NCBI GenBank assembly: GCA_963805455.1
Contig: CAWDUJ010000014.1
Span: 1 to 14,984 of the forward strand
Length of the DNA stretch: 14,984 nucleotides
Reading direction: 5' to 3'
Origin: VRUE01 sp963805455
Lineage (GTDB): Bacteria; Actinomycetota; Thermoleophilia; Solirubrobacterales; 70-9
Shown here: piece after piece, positions 1 to 6,630 of the stretch
How the letters are laid out: each line of letters begins with the position of its first letter
Position numbering within the stretch: the first letter of the stretch is position 1
The notes under the pieces: model-generated
Seen by the model: the letters and a program-made list of their open reading frames with translations, nothing else
The model's database searches: none
Told to the model about the DNA's origin: nothing
Translations under genes and position numbers: made by a program

Positions 1-1
1 C

Positions 2-241
2 CAGGACCTGATCCTGAACCCCGAAGAGACCGGCAAGATCACCGAAGTCATCTCCGAGGGCGAGTTCTACGGAATGCGTACCTTCGACCAGGCCCTCCTC
101 CAATACGTGATGGAGGGCAAGATCTCGGAGCAGGTGGCGCTCGATTATGCGTCCAGCCCGCACGACTTCAAATTGATGCTGGCCGCCGGTGGCCAGCGCG
201 CGAGTGGCATCGAGCAGCTCGCCGGCACCCCCACCGAGTAA
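2..241 (+). CDS. pilT: PilT-family twitching ATPase, C-terminal fragment
   Basis: Seen: an open frame enters from the left edge and ends at TAA 239-241, giving 79 residues with no start in the window. It reads through segments such as ITEVISEGEFYGMRTFDQAL, followed by a GKISEQVAL segment and SSPHDFKLML. Family knowledge: this is the C-terminal helical region of PilT/PilU-type hexameric ATPases (xxGMqTxDqaLxxLxxxGkIsxxxAlxxAsnPxdfkl), which depolymerise the pilus from the cytoplasmic side. The Walker motifs lie outside the window. It ends with a short Gly/Ala/Thr tail, unlike the second PilT at 2942, which has a long proline tail. The two are therefore distinct paralogues, and the cluster continues upstream. 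PilT family is clear; PilT versus PilU cannot be settled from this fragment. Confidence 0.85.
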   Translation, partial: QDLILNPEETGKITEVISEGEFYGMRTFDQALLQYVMEGKISEQVALDYASSPHDFKLMLAAGGQRASGIEQLAGTPTE

Positions 242-305
242 CCGTCCGCATTTCTCAACTCGGGACTCAAGGTCGCGGCATTTCCTGCCGAGACTAAGCG
301 AACAT

Positions 306-914
306 ATGAGAGAGAAACTCAACAGTAATCCGCTCGCTCAGGCAGCACTTGTCGGTGTTCTCCTGATCGCCGCCGGGTTCTTTCTGATCTCGACGATGGG
401 CAAAGGCGGCGAAGAAGAAACCGCCGCGCCCGCGACTGAAACGGCCGCTGAAACGGCCGCGCCCGCTCCCGAAGAAGTGGGTGTCGGCACCGTCTCGACC
501 GCACCCGAAGCCGCCGCCGGCTCGACCGCCCTTCCGACCGCCGCCGTCGAAGACGCCCCGCCGCCCCCGAAGCCGGTGCTTGCCGCCTACAACGCAGATC
601 AGACCGTCGTCCTCCTCTTCGTGCGCAACGGCGGCATCGACGACCGGATGGTCGCGAACGCGACCAAGAGCCTCAGCTCTCTCCCCGACGTCAGGACCTT
701 CATCGTCCCCGCCGATCAGATCGCACGCTACGCTTCGATCTCAGAGGGCGTTGCCGTCGACCGCGTTCCGGCGCTGGTCGTCGTCAGGGCCAAGAACCTC
801 AAGGGGGACCTGCCCGTGGCCTCAGTCCACTACGGATTCGCCAGTCACGCGAGCGTCGTTCAGGCGGTAGTCGACGCTGGTTACGAAGGACGCACCCTCG
901 ACTATCACCCATAG
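306..914 (+). CDS. Membrane-anchored protein with cysteine-less thioredoxin-like domain
   Basis: About 202 residues. The ATG at 306 is preferred because an in-frame ATG at 189 would overlap the upstream PilT gene by 53 bases and add a Ser/Arg-rich, non-domain-like extension. From 306 the protein opens with a short basic segment and one membrane helix at about residues 11-31. A low-complexity Ala/Glu/Thr/Pro linker follows (about 33-92), then a compact alpha/beta domain (about 95-202). In that domain the strand TVVLLFVRN and the later VDRVPALVVV (Pro155) look like the first central strand and the cis-proline strand of a thioredoxin fold. There is no cysteine, so redox chemistry is excluded. 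The gene lies 4 bases before pilB with no good Shine-Dalgarno of its own. Inference: an outward-facing structural or chaperone-like accessory of the pilus machine. The fold assignment is tentative; it could be another small alpha/beta domain. Confidence 0.7.
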   Translation: MREKLNSNPLAQAALVGVLLIAAGFFLISTMGKGGEEETAAPATETAAETAAPAPEEVGVGTVSTAPEAAAGSTALPTAAVEDAPPPPKPVLAAYNADQTVVLLFVRNGGIDDRMVANATKSLSSLPDVRTFIVPADQIARYASISEGVAVDRVPALVVVRAKNLKGDLPVASVHYGFASHASVVQAVVDAGYEGRTLDYHP

Positions 915-918
915 GCAG

Positions 919-2883
919 ATGGAGCAGCGGGACTACGCGACCCATCTGCGACCGGTACCTGACTCGGGCGATGCGGCCGGCGAGGGAACCGACGCGGCGC
1001 CGAAAGACGCTCCGGACAAAGAGATAACACCGGAGGCTCCGGCGCCGGAGAACGCCCCGCTGGACGGCTGGGAGATCGACCCGGAGACCGCCGACAAACC
1101 TCCGGTCGAGCCGACCGATGTCGAGCCGAACCCCTTCGACACCGACGAGGAGATCGAGGAGATCGATCCCACGCTCGGGGTCACCGAGCCGAAAACGCGG
1201 GTCCACTCCGCGGCGTTCGTCACCGACGTGCTGGTCGAGCTCGGCTATGTCAACGAGGAGGTCGTCAAACAGGCGATCGACGCCGCCCGCACCGCGGGGC
1301 GGCCCCCGGAGCGGCTCCTGCTCGAGCAGGGGGCGATTAACCCCGACCAGCTCTCGCGTGCGGTCGCCGAGCGCTACGGCCTCGACCACGTCGACCTCTC
1401 CGCCTTCAAGGTCGACATGGCAGCGGCAAACCTGATTCCGGTAACCACCGCCCGTCGCTACAACGCGATCCCGGTCGGCTTCGTCGACAACGAGACCCTG
1501 CTGGTTGCGATGGCCGACCCGACCAACCTCCTGGCGGTCGACGACATCAAGATCGCGACCGGGCTCGACTGTCGTGCCGCGGTCTCCACCGAGGAAGACA
1601 TCGAGGCGCTGATGGGGCGCCTCAACACACTCCAGAGCGCGGTCAGCGAGGCAATCGTCGAGGGCGAGGAGGAGCACTCCGAGGAGGAAGCCGCACAGCT
1701 CGAAGCCGAAGACTCCGAAGTCGGGGCCGACGACGCGCCGGTGGTCAAGCTCGTCTACAGCATCCTCGGCCAGGCGGTGGGGGAGGGTGCCTCGGATGTC
1801 CACTTCGAAGCCGACGAGGGCGAAATGCGGGTCCGGTTCAGGATCGACGGCGTGCTCCGTGAGGCTGCCCACGTGCCGCGCCGGATGATCAGCGCCGTGA
1901 TCTCGCGGGTGAAGATCATGAGCGACCTGAACATCGCCGAGAAGCGGGTTCCCCAGGATGGCCGCGTCAGCGTCACCGTCGAAGACCATAAGGTCGACCT
2001 CCGCGTCACAACGCTCCCGACCCAGAAGGGCGAGGGGGCGACGATCCGCATCCTTGACAAGGACAACGCCAACCGGACCCTCCACGACCTCGGTATGGAT
2101 GACGCTGCCAGGGAGCGGTTTCAGGAGTCCTTCAGCCAGGCCTATGGCGCCGTACTCGTCACCGGTCCGACCGGCTCGGGGAAGTCGACCACCCTCTACT
2201 CGGCCCTGAAGGAGCTCAATAAAGTCGAGAAAAACATCATCACGATCGAGGACCCGGTCGAGTACCAGCTGCAGGGCATCAACCAGATCAACGTCAACCG
2301 CAAAGCGGGGCTCGACTTCGCCACCGGGCTGCGCTCGATGCTCCGCGCCGACCCCGACATCGTGATGGTCGGCGAGATCCGAGACGGCGAGACCGCCCGG
2401 GTCGCGATCGAGGCCGCCCTCACCGGCCACATGCTGCTCACCACCCTTCACACCAACGACGCCCCCGGCGCGATCACCCGGCTGACGAAGATGGGGATCG
2501 AGGCGTTCCTGATCTCCTCCGCGGTCGACTGCGTCGTCGCCCAGCGCCTCGCCCGCAAGCTCTGCAGCCACTGCAAGAAACGGGTGATGGTCCCGCCGCA
2601 GTCGATGGCGGAAGCCGGGATCCGGATCGGGGTCGAGGTCGAGGCCTACGAGCCGGTCGGTTGCCCTCGCTGCAGCCACAACGGGTACAAAGGCCGGGTC
2701 GGCATCTACTCGGTCATGGTTCTGAGCGACCGGATCAAGGAGATGGTCACCTCCAACGCGACCGAGGCAGAAATCAGGCAGGTCGGCCGCGAAGAGGGAA
2801 TGATGACCCTCCGCGAGGATGGACTGATCAAGGTCCGGGCCGGCCAGACAAGCCTGGAAGAGATCATCCGCGTCACCACCTGA
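919..2883 (+). CDS. pilB: PilB type IV pilus extension (assembly) ATPase
   Basis: 654 residues, cytoplasmic hexameric GspE/PilB ATPase that powers pilin polymerisation through PilC. Domains: an acidic Pro/Glu-rich N-terminal extension (about 1-92); an MshEN/T2SSE-N domain (about 95-225), with a segment RPPERLLLEQGAINPDQL that partly resembles one half of the c-di-GMP-binding MshEN motif; an acidic linker (about 226-245); and the ATPase core. The Walker A motif GPTGSGKST is at 416-424 (Lys422). The Walker B region DPDIVMVGEIRD is at 478-489, followed by the His-box (GHMLLTTLHT). A tetracysteine zinc site has C549/C552 and C582/C585; it is typical of PilB and GspE and absent from PilT. The start follows the previous stop by 4 bases with only a weak AGG at 913-915, suggesting translational coupling. 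The long acidic extension before MshEN is the one unusual part. Confidence 0.97.
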   Translation: MEQRDYATHLRPVPDSGDAAGEGTDAAPKDAPDKEITPEAPAPENAPLDGWEIDPETADKPPVEPTDVEPNPFDTDEEIEEIDPTLGVTEPKTRVHSAAFVTDVLVELGYVNEEVVKQAIDAARTAGRPPERLLLEQGAINPDQLSRAVAERYGLDHVDLSAFKVDMAAANLIPVTTARRYNAIPVGFVDNETLLVAMADPTNLLAVDDIKIATGLDCRAAVSTEEDIEALMGRLNTLQSAVSEAIVEGEEEHSEEEAAQLEAEDSEVGADDAPVVKLVYSILGQAVGEGASDVHFEADEGEMRVRFRIDGVLREAAHVPRRMISAVISRVKIMSDLNIAEKRVPQDGRVSVTVEDHKVDLRVTTLPTQKGEGATIRILDKDNANRTLHDLGMDDAARERFQESFSQAYGAVLVTGPTGSGKSTTLYSALKELNKVEKNIITIEDPVEYQLQGINQINVNRKAGLDFATGLRSMLRADPDIVMVGEIRDGETARVAIEAALTGHMLLTTLHTNDAPGAITRLTKMGIEAFLISSAVDCVVAQRLARKLCSHCKKRVMVPPQSMAEAGIRIGVEVEAYEPVGCPRCSHNGYKGRVGIYSVMVLSDRIKEMVTSNATEAEIRQVGREEGMMTLREDGLIKVRAGQTSLEEIIRVTT

Positions 2884-2941
2884 CCCCCGTTACTCGGTTT
2901 CGAGTATCGAGGAACTCGGCCAACGGTCGATTTAGGTAGTC

Positions 2942-4504
2942 ATGGACTTCGATTTCTCAGAGGTGCTGCGGCGTATGGTCGAGGCCCGGGCCTCCGACGT
3001 CCACCTCACGCCCGGGGTGCCGCCCTGCATCCGCGAAAAGGGAAAGATCGCCCACATGGACGGCTTCCCTGTGCTGTCCAGCCAGGAGACCCGCGACGTC
3101 GTCTTCAGCATCCTCAACGAGGACCAGCGGAAACGGTTCGAGAACAACAAACAGCTCGACTTCGCGTACGCGATCCCCAACGTCGCCCGGTTCCGCGTCA
3201 ACTGCTTCTTCCAGCGCGGCTCGGTCAGCGCCGCCTTCAGGCTCGTCCCGCAGGAGATCCCGCACCTCGACTCGCTCGGGGTGCCGCAGATTCTCCGCGA
3301 GCTGACCCAGAAGCCGCGCGGCTTCGTCCTCGTCACCGGCCCAACCGGCTCCGGCAAGAGCACGACCCTGGCGGCGATGCTCGACGTGATCAACTCCGAA
3401 AAACCGGACCACATCCTCACGATCGAGGACCCGATCGAGTTCCTGCACGAGCACAAAAAGTCGATCGTCAACCAGCGCGAGGTCGGCGCCGATGCTCCGG
3501 ACTTCGCCCTCGGTCTCCGCGCGGCCCTCCGAGAGGACCCCGACGTGATCCTGGTCGGCGAGATGCGCGACCTCGAGACGATGGCGACGGCCCTGACCGC
3601 GGCTGAGACCGGGCACCTCGTCTTCGCGACCCTGCACACCCAGTCGACCTCGCAGACGGTCGACCGGATCATCGATGTCTTCCCGCCGCAGCAGCAGGGC
3701 CAGGTCCGCTCGCAGCTCTCGATCGCGCTGCAGGGGATCGTCACCCAGCAGCTGCTACCCACCCTCGACGGCATGGGCCGGACAGTCGCCTGCGAGGTGC
3801 TGGTGCCGACTCCGGCGGTCCGCAACCTGATCCGTGAGGGCAAGACCCACCAGATCTACGCTGCCCTGCAGACCTCGGGCGCGGTCGGGATGCAGACGAT
3901 GGACGCGGACCTCGTCCGTCTGGTCCGCGAAGGCAAAATCTCGCGCTCGCTGGCCGAGCAGCGCTCCGCCGTCCCGGAGGAGCTCAAACGCCTGCTCGGG
4001 TCCTCGACTACCGTCATGCCCAGCCCGAATTCGGGAGACAGGCAGGATTCTTCTCCCGCCGGCGCCCACTCAGCGCCCCCGCCGCCGCCTGGCCCGAGCA
4101 GCACACCGCCTCCACCGCCACCGGCCGTGGCGACAAACGGCGCACCGCCCGTCCCTCCCGCCGCGGCAACCCCTCCGCCGGCACCACCCGAGGAAGAGGT
4201 CGCGGCGCCCGAGGAGGCTCCGGTGACGGCCAGCACCCCGCCGCCTCCGCCTCCTCCTCCGTCGGTACCGCCCGTCGATGCTCCCCAGGATCCTGAGCCC
4301 GTCGCCGAGGAGCCGGTCGCTGAGCCGCCGGCCCCCACGCCTCCGCCTCCCACGCCTCCACCCGCGGTCAACGTCGACGCCCCGGCTGTCACTCCGCCCC
4401 CACCCCCGCTGCCGCCCGCGCCGCCGCAGCCGGCGATCGAGCCGCAGCCCGCGGGGATCGAGCGGACCTCGGTCCCGCCGCCCCCGCCCTCCCCGGAGCG
4501 CTAG
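2942..4504 (+). CDS. pilT: PilT retraction ATPase with long proline-rich C-terminal tail
   Basis: 520 residues; PilT proteins are usually about 345-380. Residues 1-353 are a full PilT: N-terminal PAS-like domain (ASDVHLTPG near the start), Walker A GPTGSGKST 133-141 (Lys139), Walker B DPDVILVGEMRD 199-210, His-box residues H225 and H232, and the PilT-diagnostic VRNLIREGKTHQI and GMQTMD segments. There are no zinc cysteines, which separates it from PilB. Residues about 354-520 are a low-complexity tail with about 70 prolines, in runs of 5 to 8 and interspersed with Ala, Glu, Val and Thr. The frame stays open and runs 3 bases short of pilC, so the tail is part of the gene and not a frameshift. 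The role is pilus depolymerisation. The tail may bind a partner, but nothing in the sequence identifies one. AGGT at 2934-2937 sits only 4 bases before the ATG, so the ribosome site is poor. Confidence 0.95.
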   Translation: MDFDFSEVLRRMVEARASDVHLTPGVPPCIREKGKIAHMDGFPVLSSQETRDVVFSILNEDQRKRFENNKQLDFAYAIPNVARFRVNCFFQRGSVSAAFRLVPQEIPHLDSLGVPQILRELTQKPRGFVLVTGPTGSGKSTTLAAMLDVINSEKPDHILTIEDPIEFLHEHKKSIVNQREVGADAPDFALGLRAALREDPDVILVGEMRDLETMATALTAAETGHLVFATLHTQSTSQTVDRIIDVFPPQQQGQVRSQLSIALQGIVTQQLLPTLDGMGRTVACEVLVPTPAVRNLIREGKTHQIYAALQTSGAVGMQTMDADLVRLVREGKISRSLAEQRSAVPEELKRLLGSSTTVMPSPNSGDRQDSSPAGAHSAPPPPPGPSSTPPPPPPAVATNGAPPVPPAAATPPPAPPEEEVAAPEEAPVTASTPPPPPPPPSVPPVDAPQDPEPVAEEPVAEPPAPTPPPPTPPPAVNVDAPAVTPPPPPLPPAPPQPAIEPQPAGIERTSVPPPPPSPER

Positions 4505-4507
4505 AAC

Positions 4508-5752
4508 ATGGCGGGATCGACCACATTCGCGTTTCGCGCCATGGACGTGGCCGGGCTGGCCTCGGCCGGCGAGCTCGTCGCCGACTCGAAGGCACAGGTC
4601 ACCGAGCAGCTGCGCTCACGTGGCCTGATCGTCATCGACGTCAGCGAGAAGAAGTCCCCGATCGCGATCGAGGACTACTTCAAGCGCTTCAAGAAAGTCG
4701 ACACCCGCGAGCTCGCGATCTTCTCGCGCCAGTTCGCGACCCTGGTCGCGTCGGGGATGCCGATGCTCCGGACCCTCAGCACGCTCGAGGAGCAGACCCA
4801 GGACGAGAAGATCCGCGAGGCCGCCGCCGGCCTCCGCGCCGATGTCGAGGCAGGCAGCACCCTCGAGCAGGCGATGGCGCGCTACCCCGCCGTCTTCGAC
4901 AAGCTCTACCGGGCCATGATCCGTTCCGGCGAGCAGTCGGGGCGACTCGACGACGTCCTCGACCGGATTGCCTTTCAGGTCGAGAAAGCCGATGCCCTCA
5001 AACGCCAGGTCAAATCGGCGATGATGTATCCGGCGTTGGTCTTCAGCTTCGCTGCGGTCGTGCTGCTGATCGTCGTTGCCTTCATCATCCCCGTCTTCGC
5101 CAACATCTTTAAGGAACTCGCCGAAGAAAACGAAGAAGTCAGCGCGGCGTTGCCGCTGCCGACTCAGATCTCGGTTTCGGCCTCGGAAGCGATCACCGGT
5201 TACTGGTTCATCATCTTCCCGGCGATCGTCGTGCTCACGATTGCCTTCTTCCGCTGGAAGCGGACCGAGACCGGCAAGGCGATGTGGGACCGTTTCAAAC
5301 TCCGGATCCCGTTCAAAATCGGCGACGTGATCCAGAAAGTGGCGCTCGCCCGCTGGTCGCGGACCTTTGCGGGATCGGTCTCGGCAGGCGTCCCGATGCT
5401 TCAGTCGATCAAACTGACCGGCGAAACCTCCGGCAACATCGTTATCGAGGACTCGATGGAGGAGGTCTACGCGACCGCCAAGCGCGGCGGCTCGCTGGCC
5501 GGCCCGATCGAGCGCAACCCAATCTTCCCGCCGATGGTCGGCCACATGGTCGCCGTCGGCGAGGAAACCGGCCAGCTCGAGACGATGCTGAGCAAAGTCG
5601 CCGATTTCTACGAAACCGAGGTCGACGCCAAGGTCAAGGCGCTGACCGCGTTGATCGAGCCGATCATGATCATCTTCGTCGGCGGCGTCGTCGGCTTCAT
5701 CGTGATCTCGATGTACCTGCCGATCTTCAGCATCTACGACAAGATCGGCTAG
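4508..5752 (+). CDS. pilC: PilC inner-membrane platform protein
   Basis: 414 residues, the usual length for PilC/GspF. It is the membrane platform that couples PilB/PilT rotation to pilin insertion and removal. It has an N-terminal FAFRAMD segment, a first T2SSF cytoplasmic domain (about 67-173, with SRQFATLVASGMPMLRTL), a membrane helix (about 175-200), an extracytoplasmic loop (about 201-230), a second helix (about 232-249), a second T2SSF domain (about 270-380, with WSRTFAGSVSAGVPMLQSI) and a last helix near the C-terminus (about 380-405). The two-domain repeat and three helices match the family. GGAG at 4495-4498 lies 9 bases before the ATG and inside the end of pilT, so the two genes are coupled. 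The loop residues use GAA for Glu whereas the first cytoplasmic domain uses only GAG. Confidence 0.97.
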   Translation: MAGSTTFAFRAMDVAGLASAGELVADSKAQVTEQLRSRGLIVIDVSEKKSPIAIEDYFKRFKKVDTRELAIFSRQFATLVASGMPMLRTLSTLEEQTQDEKIREAAAGLRADVEAGSTLEQAMARYPAVFDKLYRAMIRSGEQSGRLDDVLDRIAFQVEKADALKRQVKSAMMYPALVFSFAAVVLLIVVAFIIPVFANIFKELAEENEEVSAALPLPTQISVSASEAITGYWFIIFPAIVVLTIAFFRWKRTETGKAMWDRFKLRIPFKIGDVIQKVALARWSRTFAGSVSAGVPMLQSIKLTGETSGNIVIEDSMEEVYATAKRGGSLAGPIERNPIFPPMVGHMVAVGEETGQLETMLSKVADFYETEVDAKVKALTALIEPIMIIFVGGVVGFIVISMYLPIFSIYDKIG

Positions 5753-5981
5753 CAGCCTCCTCGGCTCGGCGTTGGTTCTAGCACCTTCTCGGTAGGTGGA
5801 ATCAGCAATACCTGGCGATCCCCGCCCGGCGTGATTTTTCGGCCCAGGTAGGCCTAATTTCGAGGATCAAGGGATTCGACCGGTGCACCGATGACGGCCC
5901 TGTCAATGAATGCCAGCGCCTACCAGTGGCAATCACGGGGCAACGGCGAAACCGAAGTACAGGAACCATAGGAGGTACCTG
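5753..5981 (+). promoter_or_regulatory. pilA leader / probable promoter region
   Basis: This 229-base stretch is the longest gene-free interval and precedes the most highly needed structural gene, so a promoter is expected here. I could not find a convincing -35/-10 pair. Visible elements are an inverted repeat CACCT/AGGTG (5782-5786 and 5794-5798), a T-rich patch near 5835-5839, the 8-base palindrome TAGGCCTA (5849-5856) and the Shine-Dalgarno site at the 3' end. The region has lower G+C than its surroundings. No peptide-coding frame with a ribosome site was seen in it. Confidence 0.4.
5970..5976 (+). promoter_or_regulatory. Strong Shine-Dalgarno site of pilA
   Basis: AGGAGGT matches the anti-Shine-Dalgarno consensus over seven bases and ends 5 bases before the ATG at 5982. 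It decides the pilin start: the longer open frame upstream adds a sequence that does not resemble a prepilin leader. No other gene in the window has a site this strong, which fits high expression of the major pilin. Confidence 0.9.
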
Positions 5982-6449
5982 ATGTTTCTCCAGAATCTCC
6001 GGGCCAAGGTTGGTGCCCGGCTCAGTGGCAACAGCGAGTCCGGTTTCACACTGATCGAGCTCCTGGTCGTCATGCTCATCCTCGGCATCCTCGCCGCCAT
6101 CGCCATTCCGGCTTTCTTCAGCCAGAAAGACAAGGCGAATGACGCGGCTGCCAAGGCGATGGCGCGTTCCGCCCAGACCGCGGCCGAGACCCTCTCGACC
6201 GACAACGGCGGATCGTACGACGAAGTCGCTCCTACCGCGCTGAAAGAAGTCGAGAACACCATCGTCACCGAAGAAGGCGCCTCGACCTATCTCTCGGCCG
6301 CTTCCGGTGAAGGCCAGGAATACGAAGTCACGGCGACCTCGAACAAGACGGGCACGTCGTTCAGCATCGCGCGTGCCGCAGACGGAACCCTCAGCTACAC
6401 CTGTGCACCCGTAGGTGGCGGTTGCAACAACGGGAACTGGGGCGAATAG
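5982..6449 (+). CDS. pilA: Major type IV pilin precursor PilA
   Basis: 155 residues. A 21-residue basic leader ends ...SESG, followed by the class IVa pilin signature FTLIELLVVMLILGILAAIA; cleavage is after Gly21, mature Phe+1, Glu+5 (residue 26). The mature protein is about 134 residues: the hydrophobic N-terminal helix that packs the fibre core, a continuing amphipathic helix (about 50-72) and a small Thr/Ser/Ala-rich globular head. Two cysteines near the end (C141, C148) could form a short disulfide loop, smaller than the classic pilin D-region. It is the only short pilin in the window and has the strongest ribosome site and its own terminator, so it is taken as the major pilin. PilD (10429) would process it. 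Its own leader and terminator suggest an independent transcript. Confidence 0.95.
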   Translation: MFLQNLRAKVGARLSGNSESGFTLIELLVVMLILGILAAIAIPAFFSQKDKANDAAAKAMARSAQTAAETLSTDNGGSYDEVAPTALKEVENTIVTEEGASTYLSAASGEGQEYEVTATSNKTGTSFSIARAADGTLSYTCAPVGGGCNNGNWGE

Positions 6450-6461
6450 TCCCCGGTGATC

Positions 6462-6479
6462 GCTCCTGAATGAAGGAGC
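6462..6479 (+). other. Small hairpin after pilA
   Basis: GCTCCT (6462-6467) and AGGAGC (6474-6479) form a 6-base-pair stem with a 6-base loop, 12 bases after the pilA stop and directly before the terminator hairpin. It could protect the 3' end of the pilin mRNA; the short stem could also be chance. Confidence 0.35.
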
Positions 6480-6489
6480 AACGACTGAC

Positions 6490-6517
6490 AACGGGCGGGC
6501 CCTCGGGCCCGCCCGTT
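6490..6517 (+). terminator. Strong GC-rich hairpin terminator after pilA
   Basis: A perfect 13-base-pair stem: AACGGGCGGGCCC (6490-6502) pairs with GGGCCCGCCCGTT (6505-6517). The two-base TC gap makes the real loop about four bases. Only TTTCA follows, so the U-tract is short, as is common in high-GC Gram-positives. It lies 40 bases after the pilA stop and separates pilA from the minor-pilin genes. It is likely a full or partial terminator that gives more pilA than downstream mRNA. Confidence 0.85.
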
Positions 6518-6528
6518 TCAGTTCGAAA

Positions 6529-6586
6529 TGGACACCCGTCCAACCCTCGATCCGATACCCACTTCTGGCTTTAGTGGACTGGACGG
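6529..6586 (+). other. Nested inverted repeats in the leader of the PilV-like gene
   Basis: CCGTCCA (6536-6542) is complementary to TGGACGG (6580-6586), and inside it CCACT (6559-6563) pairs with AGTGG (6573-6577). An alternative local hairpin, TGGAC (6529-6533) with GTCCA (6538-6542), would compete for the first arm. The element ends 44 bases before the ATG at 6631. It could be an mRNA structure or an operator; the stems are short and no regulator is identifiable. Confidence 0.35.
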
Positions 6587-6630
6587 ACCGCCGATAGAAA
6601 TCCGACTCCGACCCCGACCTCACCAGCCAA

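Noticed and set aside
189..305. Upstream start for the thioredoxin-like protein
   Set aside because: It would overlap the PilT reading frame by 53 bases and add a Ser/Arg-rich stretch before the membrane helix; the start at 306 gives a normal short anchor.
799..2679. Long open frame of 626 codons on the minus strand
   Set aside because: It lies entirely antisense to pilB with its strong Walker and zinc motifs; its translation is Asp/Arg/Leu-rich without domain features, as expected for the complement of high-GC coding DNA.
2932..3843. Minus-strand open frame of 303 codons over pilT
   Set aside because: Antisense shadow of a conserved ATPase; Ser/Arg-rich translation and no ribosome site.
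4081..4503. Pro-rich end of pilT as a frameshifted or non-coding region
   Set aside because: The frame is open to a stop 3 bases before pilC, codon third positions stay G/C-biased, and the Shine-Dalgarno of pilC lies inside it, so it is coding.
5927..5942. Sigma-54-like GG-N10-GC element before pilA
   Set aside because: Spacing is right and TGGCA matches, but the TT of the -12 box is missing and Actinomycetota, the inferred host group, generally lack RpoN. Finding rpoN in the genome would reopen this.
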